Shown here: piece after piece, positions 7,203 through 15,618 of the stretch
Layout of the letters: each line of letters starts with the position of its first letter
Position numbering within the stretch: the first letter of the stretch is position 1
DNA from: Komarekiella delphini-convector SJRDD-AB1
GTDB taxonomy: Bacteria; Cyanobacteriota; Cyanobacteriia; Cyanobacteriales; Nostocaceae
NCBI RefSeq assembly: GCF_014831675.1
Contig: NZ_VJXY01000046.1
Coordinates: 1 to 60,773 of the forward strand
Reading direction: 5' to 3'
Length of the DNA: 60,773 bases
The notes under the pieces: model-generated
Seen by the model: the letters and a program-made list of their open reading frames with translations, nothing else
Databases searched by the model: none
Told to the model about the DNA's origin: nothing
Position numbers and translations under genes: made by a program

Positions 7203-7344
7203 ACTCCATATACACTAGTGGCTCTATAGGATTTTATTACCGTATAGCCACTTTTGATAAGTAATGCCTATTTAGCCACTATAGCCACTATAGCCATTAA
7301 CCGCTATTATATCTTACAGATGTAATTCATCTGTACTTATTCAG
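7203..7344. promoter_or_regulatory. Divergent control region with TAGCCACTA repeats
   Basis: It lies between the RHH gene (minus) and the membrane-ATPase module (plus). TAGCCACTA is repeated head to tail with a 9-bp period at 7273-7281 and 7282-7290, with a variant TAGCCATTA at 7291-7299. A further TATAGCCACT is at 7243-7252 and an inverted form AGTGGCTCTATA at 7217-7228. A TATTAT/TATATC-like -10 region lies just after the tandem boxes. The layout suggests one regulator, probably the RHH protein, controlling both the replication operon and the transfer-like module. Confidence 0.55.
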
Positions 7345-7764
7345 ATGCCTATGAAGCAATCGGCGGACTATTACCGCAAGGCTTTTGAACTAATCTCAGG
7401 CACTCTCACCAATCGGCGCTGGAGGCAAATTAAACGGGAATTGGAAAGCTCTGGAGTAGTACTCAACCTCCAGTCAGTCCAGTGCTATGCACGGCTGAAA
7501 GTCAGTTATCCCCGGACAGTACTCACCAATTCAGCAGTACGTACCTTTGAAAATTTCCAAACTAAATATCAAGATACACAGGAATTTACTGGCAATCAAC
7601 TATTAAGTATCTTGCGAGAACTCAAGCCTAATGTATCTGAACGAATGCTACTAAATGCTTTCTACAAAGCACGTATACAGTTTTGCAAACATAACGTATA
7701 TAGCTATTTGGAAGCTTCTCAAGTGGTCTTTTTTACTACAATCACAAGGAACAAAAATGTCTAA
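7345..7764 (+). CDS. Hypothetical protein, first gene of membrane/ATPase module A
   Basis: A 139-residue protein, MPMKQSADYYRKAFELISG. It is mostly helical with many Arg/Lys (RRWRQIKRELESSG) and resembles a small DNA-binding or replication-accessory protein, but I recognise no family. It begins a tight six- to seven-gene operon running to 11633. Its last 8 bases overlap the next gene (ATGTCTAA at 7757-7764). The repeat-rich control region lies immediately upstream. Confidence 0.6.
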   Translation: MPMKQSADYYRKAFELISGTLTNRRWRQIKRELESSGVVLNLQSVQCYARLKVSYPRTVLTNSAVRTFENFQTKYQDTQEFTGNQLLSILRELKPNVSERMLLNAFYKARIQFCKHNVYSYLEASQVVFFTTITRNKNV

Positions 7765-8500
7765 ATCAGCACTAAAAAACAAAGTAGACTCCATCCGTAG
7801 AACCTTAAAAACTAAGGGTATTGAGGTATCTGGAACAGTAATCGAGTCAAAACTATTAGAAATGTTTCCTAACTTTGAGTCTGACTGGTGTCCAGATGCC
7901 CGCAGTGAGGTAATCAAAGCACTCACAAGTGACTTGCAGCCTACTGAACTAGCAACTGTAGATAGTAGTCTACAAACCGTAGACAATAATTCGGTGAGTA
8001 ACTTATCGAATTGGGAAAATCCTACTAATAACACTAAAAACATTGGTACTGAGTTAGTTTCAGATATTGAAGACTTGCAAGCACTCGCCCATCCCAAAGA
8101 AGAAACAATCAGTACACAAATCACGCTATCCGATGCCAATAAACGAGCGCTCACGCGACAAAAATCTCAAGAATTGGGCATAAATTTAAATGATTCAGAA
8201 ATTAACTCAATAGCTGATAGTGTTGAGCATTGCGGTGATAGCTTGGATGAAATGTTAGGCGAGATTCAATCAGCATTGATTGCTTATATTGACCATAATG
8301 CTAGCTTAAATACTCAAAAGATTGATACAGCCTTAGACAATGTGGTTGAGTATGCCGAGCAGAAATTTACTCAAAATAGCCAGCATTTATCTAACAGACT
8401 GAGAACATTTAGTCAGGAAATAGAGGCTGTAGCTACTCACAATAAAAGCCAAATTAAAAGTATCTTATCTCGGCTGGCAATCCCAGCCCAAACAGGCTAA
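7757..8500 (+). CDS. Hypothetical acidic coiled-coil protein
   Basis: A 247-residue protein. I place the start at 7757 (MSKSALKNKVDSIRR), with AAGGA seven bases upstream and an 8-bp overlap with the previous gene, rather than at the earlier in-frame ATG at 7655. The N-terminal 50 residues are basic (IRRTLKTKGIEVSGTVIESK), the middle is Ser/Thr/Asn-rich, and the C-terminus is a long helix (TALDNVVEYAEQKF..NRLRTFSQEIEAVATHNKSQ). No family recognised. It may be a cytosolic partner of the membrane proteins downstream. Confidence 0.6.
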   Translation: MSKSALKNKVDSIRRTLKTKGIEVSGTVIESKLLEMFPNFESDWCPDARSEVIKALTSDLQPTELATVDSSLQTVDNNSVSNLSNWENPTNNTKNIGTELVSDIEDLQALAHPKEETISTQITLSDANKRALTRQKSQELGINLNDSEINSIADSVEHCGDSLDEMLGEIQSALIAYIDHNASLNTQKIDTALDNVVEYAEQKFTQNSQHLSNRLRTFSQEIEAVATHNKSQIKSILSRLAIPAQTG

Positions 8501-8570
8501 TATCAGCTTTGTAATCACCTTTAATACCCGCCATTTTTTCTCAATTACACTGATAGTTTTAACCGGATTA

Positions 8571-8678
8571 ATGGCGCTATTATCCTTTGATAGCTGGAGA
8601 TTTTCACAAGGTAGGATACAGCCTAAACAGTACCGAGAATTTAGTAATCCAATCGAGAAGGAATATTTTTCATGGTGA
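8571..8678 (+). CDS. Small membrane protein or frameshift extension
   Basis: An open frame runs from 8433 to the TGA at 8676-8678, +1 relative to the preceding gene, and overlaps the next start (ATGGTGA). The only canonical start is the ATG at 8571 (MALLSFDSWRFSQGR), giving 35 residues. Upstream in the same frame is a clear transmembrane segment (FFSITLIVLTGLMALLSF) with no ATG, GTG or TTG to begin it. Either a non-standard start is used, or the previous protein gains this membrane tail by a +1 frameshift near its stop at 8498-8500. The tight overlap with the next gene argues that the frame is translated. Confidence 0.4.
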   Translation: MALLSFDSWRFSQGRIQPKQYREFSNPIEKEYFSW

Positions 8679-9322
8679 AGCTCAAAAACCACGTAACGCC
8701 AAAAGCCAAGCGAATTAACCAAGTTATAAAACAGAAATTTGGGGTAACTCTAGATGACTTCACCGCCGCCATGCAAGGGGATGTTACCAGCGCCCAAAAG
8801 ATTGGAGAATTAGCGCGGCAAGGGCGATTAAGTGCTGAATTGGCTCCCCAACTGGCTGCTGCATATCACGAAATAATCAATGGAACTACTGCCCAAAATA
8901 AAGCATTTTCAGAAGTGCTGGTAAACGCTGGTAAATCTGCAATTGAGATAGATAAGGCAGTGATGAATGCAACTTTAGCCAATACTCAATATGCCCATCG
9001 TCGAAGTGAACTAGCCAGTGAGTTCATCAATGCTCGAAATGCTGAAAATCAGCGTCACAACTACCAGATGAATTACCAACAAATTAAAGGATACATTGAT
9101 GTTTACTTGGCAGGTATTGACAACAAGACATCATTACTTGAGCAAAGTTATCGACCGGAACTTAAACAAATTCAGAGTGATGAACAATATCAGACTAAAG
9201 TACTTAATCATGTACTAGATAAAGGTGATAACAGCCGTGTTGACTTAATTCCTGAAAAACAATATCTAACTAATGGAATTAAAGAAACATTCCTCAAAGT
9301 AAAATCAGCACTTGGTTTTTAA
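8672..9322 (+). CDS. Hypothetical helical protein of module A
   Basis: A 216-residue, almost entirely helical protein, MVKLKNHVTPKAKRINQVIK. It is basic at the N-terminus with long coil-forming stretches (LANTQYAHRRSELASEFINARNA). It occupies the place of the 238-aa coiled-coil protein of unit B (42108-42824), also encoded just before a multi-pass membrane protein and the P-loop ATPase. AAGGA lies ten bases before the ATG. Probably a soluble or peripheral component of the same apparatus; no family recognised. Confidence 0.6.
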   Translation: MVKLKNHVTPKAKRINQVIKQKFGVTLDDFTAAMQGDVTSAQKIGELARQGRLSAELAPQLAAAYHEIINGTTAQNKAFSEVLVNAGKSAIEIDKAVMNATLANTQYAHRRSELASEFINARNAENQRHNYQMNYQQIKGYIDVYLAGIDNKTSLLEQSYRPELKQIQSDEQYQTKVLNHVLDKGDNSRVDLIPEKQYLTNGIKETFLKVKSALGF

Positions 9323-9382
9323 AATCTCATACCCAAGTAACTGTTAATTACTTGGGCATCAAACGAACTTAAAGATATTCTC

Positions 9383-9955
9383 ATGTTCCCACCAGACCAA
9401 CTTGATGAACTACTAACTAACTCGGATGCCAGCACGGGTATAAACCAGGATACAGCAAGATATTTACAGCATATTGAAAGCAGATTATATGCAGATATCC
9501 AGATTCGTAAGCGCTTTGATTCTGGTTTATTGTTTCTAACCTGTCAGGTTGGTAGTGCAAGTCTATCTTGGCTGCTGTTCAATCTTCAGGTGACATTAAT
9601 CATTATCCAAGTAGCTAGCTTCACACTAGCGATGATGCCTGGATTAGTTGATTTATCAGAGAGTTTCAGTTTTGAACTATCTAGTGAAAGATGGGAATTA
9701 AAACACGTTCGACCGATGCAAACCCTTACTAAATTGAGTATTGGTGTAGCAGTTGGTTGGACTAGCACCAAAAGGATAAGCGAAGAAATTTACAACACTC
9801 ATGAGGCAATTAAAAGCACCTATACCGAGATTAAAACTGCTGAAGGATTAAGCGGTTTTCAACTCCCAAGTATGAGTTTAGTTTTGGCAGCAGTACTCTT
9901 GTTATTCAGTTTACTTGCTGTCTTCAATATGAGGAAAAAGGATGTAGATGTATAG
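9383..9955 (+). CDS. Membrane protein of module A (about three TM segments)
   Basis: A 190-residue protein. It has a soluble N-terminal region (MFPPDQLDELLTNSD), two hydrophobic stretches around residues 48-95 (LLFLTCQVGSASLSWLLF, VTLIIIQVASFTLAMM), and a C-terminal segment (MSLVLAAVLLLFSLLAVF) ending in a basic MRKKD tail. It overlaps the next gene by 8 bp. It corresponds in position, not obviously in sequence, to the membrane protein at 41546-42082 of unit B. Function unknown; an inner-membrane scaffold for the ATPase is plausible. Confidence 0.65.
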   Translation: MFPPDQLDELLTNSDASTGINQDTARYLQHIESRLYADIQIRKRFDSGLLFLTCQVGSASLSWLLFNLQVTLIIIQVASFTLAMMPGLVDLSESFSFELSSERWELKHVRPMQTLTKLSIGVAVGWTSTKRISEEIYNTHEAIKSTYTEIKTAEGLSGFQLPSMSLVLAAVLLLFSLLAVFNMRKKDVDV

Positions 9956-10193
9956 GCAAAACAACTTCTTACTAGGAATACTTGGTTTCATTGGGTTTGT
10001 GATTGCTTTTAATACCTTTGTAATGGATGCCCTCAGTACTGCTCATAACCTTACATGGTTGTGGAATTTGTCACAATCTCTTGGCTTAGATAAGTTTGCA
10101 AGTACCTTGCAAGCTCGACTTGAAACTTGGCTACAAGTCTACGGATTTTTTGTATTTTTGGCAGTATTGGCAGTGCTGGTTTATCGGAGATAA
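9948..10193 (+). CDS. Small two-TM membrane protein of module A
   Basis: An 81-residue protein with hydrophobic helices at about 7-27 (FLLGILGFIGFVIAFNTFVM) and 63-78 (VYGFFVFLAVLAVLVY), joined by an amphipathic region (SLGLDKFASTLQARLETWL). It is preceded by AAGGAT and overlaps the previous gene. It is four bases upstream of the ATPase gene. Small two-helix proteins next to coupling-protein-like ATPases are common in transfer systems, but no homologue was recognised here. Confidence 0.6.
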   Translation: MYRQNNFLLGILGFIGFVIAFNTFVMDALSTAHNLTWLWNLSQSLGLDKFASTLQARLETWLQVYGFFVFLAVLAVLVYRR

Positions 10194-10196
10194 GCA

Positions 10197-11633
10197 ATGC
10201 AAGAGATTGAAGCATTTAACCAGCGATTAAAATCTCAACGTCGGACTGCCACAGTCATTGTAGGCAGTTTAACTATTGCTGGTTTAAGTCTGACAATTCC
10301 CCTGTGGAATGATTCAGTAAAGTGGTCTGAAACTTTGTATTGTTTCTCTCCTAATCATCAGCCTTGCTCCCGTGAACATATCAAGCGCGGTATTAGCTTT
10401 CTTGTAGATAGAGAGCGGCGGAATTTTACTTTTGATAGTAAAGTAACTTTTTTGAGGGTATTGCCAGAAGAAGATGATTCAGCCACGATGTACGGCGTAT
10501 TGGGTACAGTTGCTCTATTAGCTGCCTATGGTGTTAGTAAGTCACTGACAAAATCTCAAGAGAAAGCTATTCATAGCCAGTTATCATTACTCAAAGCTAG
10601 GGCTTTAGAGAATGACATAGTTGTTGATAACCATTTAGACCTGACCCAGTTCACCAAAGCCAAGCAATCAGAGGTCACAAAGCAGGCAATCGCCCGTGAT
10701 GCGACAGACACAATTGAACAGATGAAAACTGAAGGTGAGAAGCAGCTTGACCATATTAACGGGCAACTTCAGGGTGAATTGGCACTCAAGCACCACGAGC
10801 TAACCTTGAGCGACATGGATAAGCAGATTGCTGACAATAGGCTATCCACTGCTGAAAACAACCGCAAGCGAGAGAAGATTTCAAAGCCTGCCAACGATGG
10901 CAAAGATATTAACCAGGAATCACCCAGCGAACTACTTAAAAATAGCTTGATAGATGCTCTTAAAAGTCATGAATCCGGCTGGTTATGGACTGTCATTAAG
11001 GCAGTTAAGCCACTATGGATAATTGGGGAACAAGGCACAGGTAAGACTAATACATCTGTCGCCGTTGGACTGGTCAGAAAATACTGTTTAGGTGTGACGG
11101 TATTTAGAATAGCTGACAGACATTTAAACGGTGCAAATAGCAAAGTCTGGAAGCTTTTATCAGCAAAAGAGAAAGCTGACAATGATTCAGCAATCATTGA
11201 AGTTCTTCAATCCACCTACGAGCGGAGATTAGAACGAATTGGACTAGATTTAGATGATAGTCAGGCTGAACAATTTCTTTTAGATGAATTCACCCATCTC
11301 AAAGATATGGATGAGGAGACTGTCAAAAAGTTTATTAAATCAACTTTTAGTGATACCAGGAAGGCTAAAGAACGGTTTATTGGTGTCACCCATCTGGGTA
11401 CTAATGAAGCGTTCGGAGACGGTACAGCTGCAATGAGAAAAGCTGGCAGTATCTTGATTGAGAAGTTTACAGCCGATGGTGAGAAACCATTATCCAGAGT
11501 TGTTGTGAAGCATGGTTTAGTAGATGCTATTGGCAACAAACTAGAGGATGTTGAGCATACTTTACCAAGCTGGTTTGAAGCTTTCAGGATTTACCAGCAC
11601 TTCAACGGCAAGCTTATTGATTTTGAGAATTGA
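10197..11633 (+). CDS. Membrane-anchored P-loop ATPase, coupling-protein-like
   Basis: A 478-residue protein with an N-terminal membrane segment (about 20-36, VIVGSLTIAGLSLTIPLW), an extracytoplasmic loop with paired cysteines (CFSPNHQPC), and a second membrane segment (about 100-115, YGVLGTVALLAAYGV). A helical stalk to about 240 leads to a RecA-like domain with Walker A GEQGTGKTN near 280 and Walker B-like FLLDEFTHL near 362. Two TM helices, a stalk and a cytosolic ATPase is the plan of VirD4/TraG coupling proteins. The unit B counterpart is 39756-41549. GGAG lies eight bases before the start. A role in DNA transfer with the relaxase is inference. Confidence 0.7.
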   Translation: MQEIEAFNQRLKSQRRTATVIVGSLTIAGLSLTIPLWNDSVKWSETLYCFSPNHQPCSREHIKRGISFLVDRERRNFTFDSKVTFLRVLPEEDDSATMYGVLGTVALLAAYGVSKSLTKSQEKAIHSQLSLLKARALENDIVVDNHLDLTQFTKAKQSEVTKQAIARDATDTIEQMKTEGEKQLDHINGQLQGELALKHHELTLSDMDKQIADNRLSTAENNRKREKISKPANDGKDINQESPSELLKNSLIDALKSHESGWLWTVIKAVKPLWIIGEQGTGKTNTSVAVGLVRKYCLGVTVFRIADRHLNGANSKVWKLLSAKEKADNDSAIIEVLQSTYERRLERIGLDLDDSQAEQFLLDEFTHLKDMDEETVKKFIKSTFSDTRKAKERFIGVTHLGTNEAFGDGTAAMRKAGSILIEKFTADGEKPLSRVVVKHGLVDAIGNKLEDVEHTLPSWFEAFRIYQHFNGKLIDFEN

Positions 11634-12028
11634 TTCGCTGTCAAAAAGCAAAATTAAGAGCGTCAAGTGCTAGGGAATTTTTTTGTCAGTCACTTAACTT
11701 TATCAGCTAATTATTATTGACCTTCAATCTAAGAAAGAATTATTGCCGATAGAGTCAGGATTCACCACAATTCTTATATTGCCACCAAAGTTCACCGCAT
11801 CCCTTATAGGCTCAAAACCTGGATTATACCTGCTTTGAGTCAAGTTGCTGCAATCATAAGCAGGTTGTATCAGCCAACGCCATCATAGGGGTTGTAGCGT
11901 TCAAGGATCGCTATGCTCATATATAAGCATTCGCAATACTTTGTCCGCCGTTCCTGGCACGAACGAGAGATTAAGGTTTTGGGGCGTTACGCGAACAAAG
12001 TAATCTTAGTGAGCGTACAATATTCCCT
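11634..12028. other. Intergenic region before the tyrosine recombinase (A)
   Basis: About 395 bases without a convincing gene. The last 70 bases (from ACGAGAGATTAAGG at about 11962 to the start at 12029) are similar to the region before the second recombinase (49130-49198), including AGTGAGCGTA and ATATTCCCTATGAAG. That conserved leader could hold the promoter and possibly the recombination site. No terminator with a clear T-tract was seen after the ATPase gene. Confidence 0.4.
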
Positions 12029-12610
12029 ATGAAGATCAATCGCTTCGGCAAGGCCGAAATCCTAAACCCTCAAGAGATAACCTTACTCTTTAGCGAGGGA
12101 CTTGTTAAGCCCCGCGATCGGGCTTTGTTTGGCGTGTGTCTCTATGCTGCTGCCCGAATTAACGAGAGCTGCACTTTGCAGCGCGGCGATATCATTGGCA
12201 CAAGAGGCATTAGACCCAAGCTGATTATCAGAGCCTACAACACTAAGGGGGGGCAGGATACCAGAGAAATTCAAGTACATCCCAAGCTCAAGGAATTTTT
12301 AGAGTCTTATAGCATTGAGTTAAAAGGGAGAAATCCTCATTTGTTCCCCGGTCGTCACGGGCTGGGGCATATCCATAAGGCCAGTGCTGACCGAATATTA
12401 CGTGAGGCACTGCGACGGGTAGATTTGGATGAGCGCGGGATGTCTTCCCACAGCTTTCGGCGGACGGCGTTAACGTGGATGAGTGATTCAGGAGTACCCC
12501 TGCGCCACATTCAATCTATCAGTGGTCATCGCTCACTTGCAGCCCTGGAGCGATATTTGGGTGTGACTGAGCAGCAGAAAGAAAATGCCATTTCCACTTT
12601 GGTTTTTTAA
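12029..12610 (+). CDS. Short tyrosine recombinase (catalytic domain only)
   Basis: A 193-residue protein consisting only of the catalytic domain of the phage integrase/XerC family. Catalytic residues are visible: Arg in YAAARINESC (about 44), Lys in NTKGGQD (about 73), HSFRR (about 141-145), the histidine of GHRS (about 167), and Tyr in LERYLG (about 177). It has no N-terminal SAM-like core-binding domain, like other very short plasmid recombinases. It is close to the copy at 49199-49780. Likely resolves plasmid multimers or mediates replicon fusion at a site nearby. Confidence 0.85.
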   Translation: MKINRFGKAEILNPQEITLLFSEGLVKPRDRALFGVCLYAAARINESCTLQRGDIIGTRGIRPKLIIRAYNTKGGQDTREIQVHPKLKEFLESYSIELKGRNPHLFPGRHGLGHIHKASADRILREALRRVDLDERGMSSHSFRRTALTWMSDSGVPLRHIQSISGHRSLAALERYLGVTEQQKENAISTLVF

Positions 12611-12622
12611 GGAAGTGTTGAT

Positions 12623-13222
12623 ATGAGTATCCCAGTTTTAGAGCAACCGACAGAAGAAAAATTGGTAACTGTGCGTGGTGTATCTTTTGAGCAGTTCAAA
12701 ACCATAGAAGCACAGCTAGAAAGTAACCATTCAGTCAGACTAACCTATTTAGCAGGGGTAATGGAAATTATGTCTCCCGTAGGAGATAAGCACGAGTACG
12801 TGAAAACAACTCTCGGTTATTTGCTAGAAGCTTACATGAAAGAGTTAGGTATCCGGTTCTACGGTCGCGGTGGTTTTACCCTAGAAGAACCTGGGTATGC
12901 TTCTGGTACACCGGATGAGTCTTACTGCATTGGGAGCAATAAAGAAACACCAGACATTGTGATTGAAATTATCGTCACCAGTGGAACTATTAACAGGAAG
13001 GAGTTATATAAACCCAAAAAAGTGCCTGAAGTCTGGTTTTGGAAATCTAATCAAATCCAAATATTCCGTCTGAACGAGCAGGGCGAATATTCTTCAGTAG
13101 ACCGGAGTGGATTTTTCCCTGATTTAGAACCTGCAACGCTGCTGCGTTATCTCATCATGCCTGACCAGTATGATGCTGTGCAGGAATTTATTCAGGCTGT
13201 CCGAAATGAACTAAACAGATGA
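12623..13222 (+). CDS. Uma2 family endonuclease-like protein (DUF820)
   Basis: A 199-residue protein of the Uma2/DUF820 family, abundant in cyanobacteria, with a PD-(D/E)xK-type restriction-nuclease fold. Visible motifs are HEYVKTTLGYLLEAY, the acidic PDESYCI, the core TPDIVIEIIVTSG and the lysine-bearing KELYKPKKVPEVWFW. The start has AAGGAAG six bases upstream, and the gene follows the recombinase by 12 bp. The matching place in unit B has a VapBC-type pair, so this looks like an exchangeable cargo slot. The biological role of the family is poorly defined. Confidence 0.85.
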   Translation: MSIPVLEQPTEEKLVTVRGVSFEQFKTIEAQLESNHSVRLTYLAGVMEIMSPVGDKHEYVKTTLGYLLEAYMKELGIRFYGRGGFTLEEPGYASGTPDESYCIGSNKETPDIVIEIIVTSGTINRKELYKPKKVPEVWFWKSNQIQIFRLNEQGEYSSVDRSGFFPDLEPATLLRYLIMPDQYDAVQEFIQAVRNELNR

Positions 13223-13378
13223 TTCGCTAACTTTAAAAGCTAAAAGTCGGTATTTTGTAGTTAAGCGACATCGCTACAAAGGCTTAACACACAAAGACTT
13301 AAGGCATTTAGCAACTCGCCATGACTTCTTTCTTAAGTACAGTTCTAGGAGAGCGAAAAATTTTGGGGGAGATGGGCA
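13223..13378. other. Short intergenic region, nothing recognised
   Basis: Sits between convergent genes (Uma2 and the broken integrase). It has no clear terminator or reading frame. Confidence 0.3.
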
Positions 13379-14012
13379 TTAATCATCCCAAAGCCCTTGA
13401 AATTTGACAGATGCAAGTTCGGTATAACGCACTGTGTGCTGAATATTTTTATGTCCCAAGTAACTTTGAATTGTCCGAGTGTCAATACCTCGATTAGCCA
13501 AATAGTAACCCGTTCCATGTCGTAGCATATGAGCATGAACAGGAAAAGGTAAACCAGCCAACTCACCAGCCCGTTCAACAATTCCACCGACAGTATCAAA
13601 TGCTAATGGGCCATGTCGAGACGACTGGAAAACATAGGGACTAGCAGGATAATCTCTTTGAAGCTTGCGGAGAGAACGAATTTCCTCAGAGTAAAGAGGA
13701 TGAGTAGACGGAGTACCTTTTTTAACCCGCTTCACGTAAATTATTCCACCATTCCAATCTATTTGTTCCCAGCGCAGAGATGCCACCTCTGCCACTCGCA
13801 ATCCGTGACGGTAGATCAACAAAATTAGGGTTGAGTCTCGGTGAGCGTGACGACATGAGTGATTTTTTGATAGCTGAGCGCATCAACTCAACTTCTTCTG
13901 GTAACAAATGTTCTCTAGTCCTGACTGAGGAGTATTTGCGAGAGTTAGGCGATTGACGCTCTCCTTTTTGATTTTTACCAACTTTCGGTACTTGGACGAG
14001 CTGCTTGACCAT
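13379..14012 (-). pseudogene. Frameshifted tyrosine recombinase (FimB/XerD-like)
   Basis: Two overlapping frames together make one FimB-like recombinase. The N-terminal part begins at 14012 (MVKQLVQVPKVGK) and runs through REHLLPEEVELM to AIKKS. The C-terminal part carries YRHGLRVAEVASLRW, HMLRHGTGYYLANRG, GHKN and the Tyr in VRYTE. The switch lies at a run of six T on the plus strand (13863-13868, AAAAAA in the gene). Removing one base restores a continuous 210-residue frame reading through HRDSTLILLIYRHGLR. The whole span is 634 nt, one more than a multiple of three. So it is an indel in a homopolymer: a true pseudogene, a sequencing error or slippage. Confidence 0.75.
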
Positions 14013-14179
14013 GACCCAAACTCCTGAAAAGCTTGGGGTATACGAGCTGATTTTACCAACTTAGACACGAAAGTTGGGTTTGCACAAAGACATAAAAACC
14101 AAGCCAATCTTCTACAGAAATCTGTGCTAATGAAGTAATTTTAATTACCTTTATGTTGTGTATTTTAAAGCATAATGCT

Positions 14180-15601
14180 TTAGCGTATTGCCAGTTCGCT
14201 ATCGACTCTAAATCCAGGATACCATTGCTGGAATTTGCTAACCCACTCATCATTTAAAACTTTAGTTCGGACTTGGATTAGGAGATGACAACATCCAGGA
14301 GTCCAACGCATTTGTTGTTTCTTAACCAATCGTTTGCTAATCACTTGATTGACGGTAGATTCTACAAACGAACTAGAAATACGTTCTCCATTCCGGTAGC
14401 GTTCGCCATAATTGGGAATATACTGCCCATTATTTGAAATATAGGTTTCAAATTTCTCTAAATGAGCACAGAGTTTTTCTGCTTCCAAGCTGGGTTCAGT
14501 ATCATAATCATCTGAAGCTAATGCACAGGCACTATCCATTAAATCTTCAATTTTTGATAATGCTTTAAATACATTCCCATGCCACAAATACCACTTTAAA
14601 GAAGTCAAATCTTTTTGGATGGATTCGCTCGAAATACCTGTTTCTACATCTTCTTTAGTGATACCTTTGGTAATTTGTTTCATCACAGTTATCCGCATTG
14701 TGATGTGAAACCAATCGAGTATATGTTCTGCGTTAGGGTTAAGATAATACTGTAGATCGCGTATACTCTCTTCACCATCTGATAAAAATGTGACTTGTTG
14801 GTTCATTTGCATCCCTTGGGATTTTAACACCTCAAATATACGGCGTTGGGGTTTGGTATCGTAGCAATAAACCATTCCAAAACGCTTGGATGTACCGTCT
14901 GCTTTTATACTCTTGCCTGCAATAACTTGAAACTGACCTGCTGTTTTAGTTTTTCTGTTATAGAAACGAACATATCCTCCATCCATCCCTACTACCAAAG
15001 GTAAATCAGGTTTGGGAAGCCTATCCCAATCTCTCTGGCAACCCTCAAATAATATTCCTGCTTCTTCTGGTAATTCTGATTCCAAACGCTGACCAAGTGA
15101 GTGTAGATTGTTGCGTATAGATGTAGCGTTTATTTCTCCTTCTAATGGTAGTAATTCTTGTAATAATTTGCTAGACAGTCCATAGGACATTAAAGATGCA
15201 AATTTTGATTCTAGGTAGAGCAATTCAGGTGATGTGCGCTCTTTTAACAGGTTTGCTACTGGGTTAAAGCTACGAGTTGCTTGCTTGGTACAGGCACAGT
15301 GAAATAATCGATGACATTGCAGTTTTAATTTGCCGAACGCTGTTCTATGTGTAATTGTCCGTTTGTCTTTATGCAATAACTTCTTGCCACAATCTGAGCA
15401 TAATTCTTGCTGTTTTTGATATAGAGCTATTTGTTGATTAACTATGCTGTGTTGTGTCTGAAGTAATAATTCTTTGCCTTGGGCTAGCGTTAGTCCTAAG
15501 TCTTCCGGTTGTAGATTACCCTTTTCAATTTGTAAAACTTCTTGAATTAATTGGGTTTCTCCTGATTCTAATTCAACAACTACTTGGATTTTAAATTTCA
15601 C
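14180..15601 (-). CDS. ISKra4 family transposase
   Basis: A 473-residue transposase. The N-terminal region has a zinc-binding CSDCGKKLLHKDKR and C..H..CACTKQ cysteines (residues about 68-110). The DDE core shows VVGMDGGYVRFYNR (first Asp, about 210), FLSDGEESIRDLQ (second Asp, about 275) and the NGERISSSFVESTVN region (Glu, about 420). These motifs and the paired passenger are typical of the ISKra4 group common in cyanobacteria. Length is normal and the frame is intact, so it could be active. Confidence 0.85.
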   Translation of the reverse strand: MKFKIQVVVELESGETQLIQEVLQIEKGNLQPEDLGLTLAQGKELLLQTQHSIVNQQIALYQKQQELCSDCGKKLLHKDKRTITHRTAFGKLKLQCHRLFHCACTKQATRSFNPVANLLKERTSPELLYLESKFASLMSYGLSSKLLQELLPLEGEINATSIRNNLHSLGQRLESELPEEAGILFEGCQRDWDRLPKPDLPLVVGMDGGYVRFYNRKTKTAGQFQVIAGKSIKADGTSKRFGMVYCYDTKPQRRIFEVLKSQGMQMNQQVTFLSDGEESIRDLQYYLNPNAEHILDWFHITMRITVMKQITKGITKEDVETGISSESIQKDLTSLKWYLWHGNVFKALSKIEDLMDSACALASDDYDTEPSLEAEKLCAHLEKFETYISNNGQYIPNYGERYRNGERISSSFVESTVNQVISKRLVKKQQMRWTPGCCHLLIQVRTKVLNDEWVSKFQQWYPGFRVDSELAIR

Positions 15602-15618
15602 ACTATCCCCTTGAACAA

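Noticed and set aside
7655-7756. Upstream in-frame extension of the 247-aa gene from the ATG at 7655.
   Set aside because: It overlaps the previous gene by 110 bp; the ATG at 7757 has a good ribosome-binding site and a short overlap typical of this operon.
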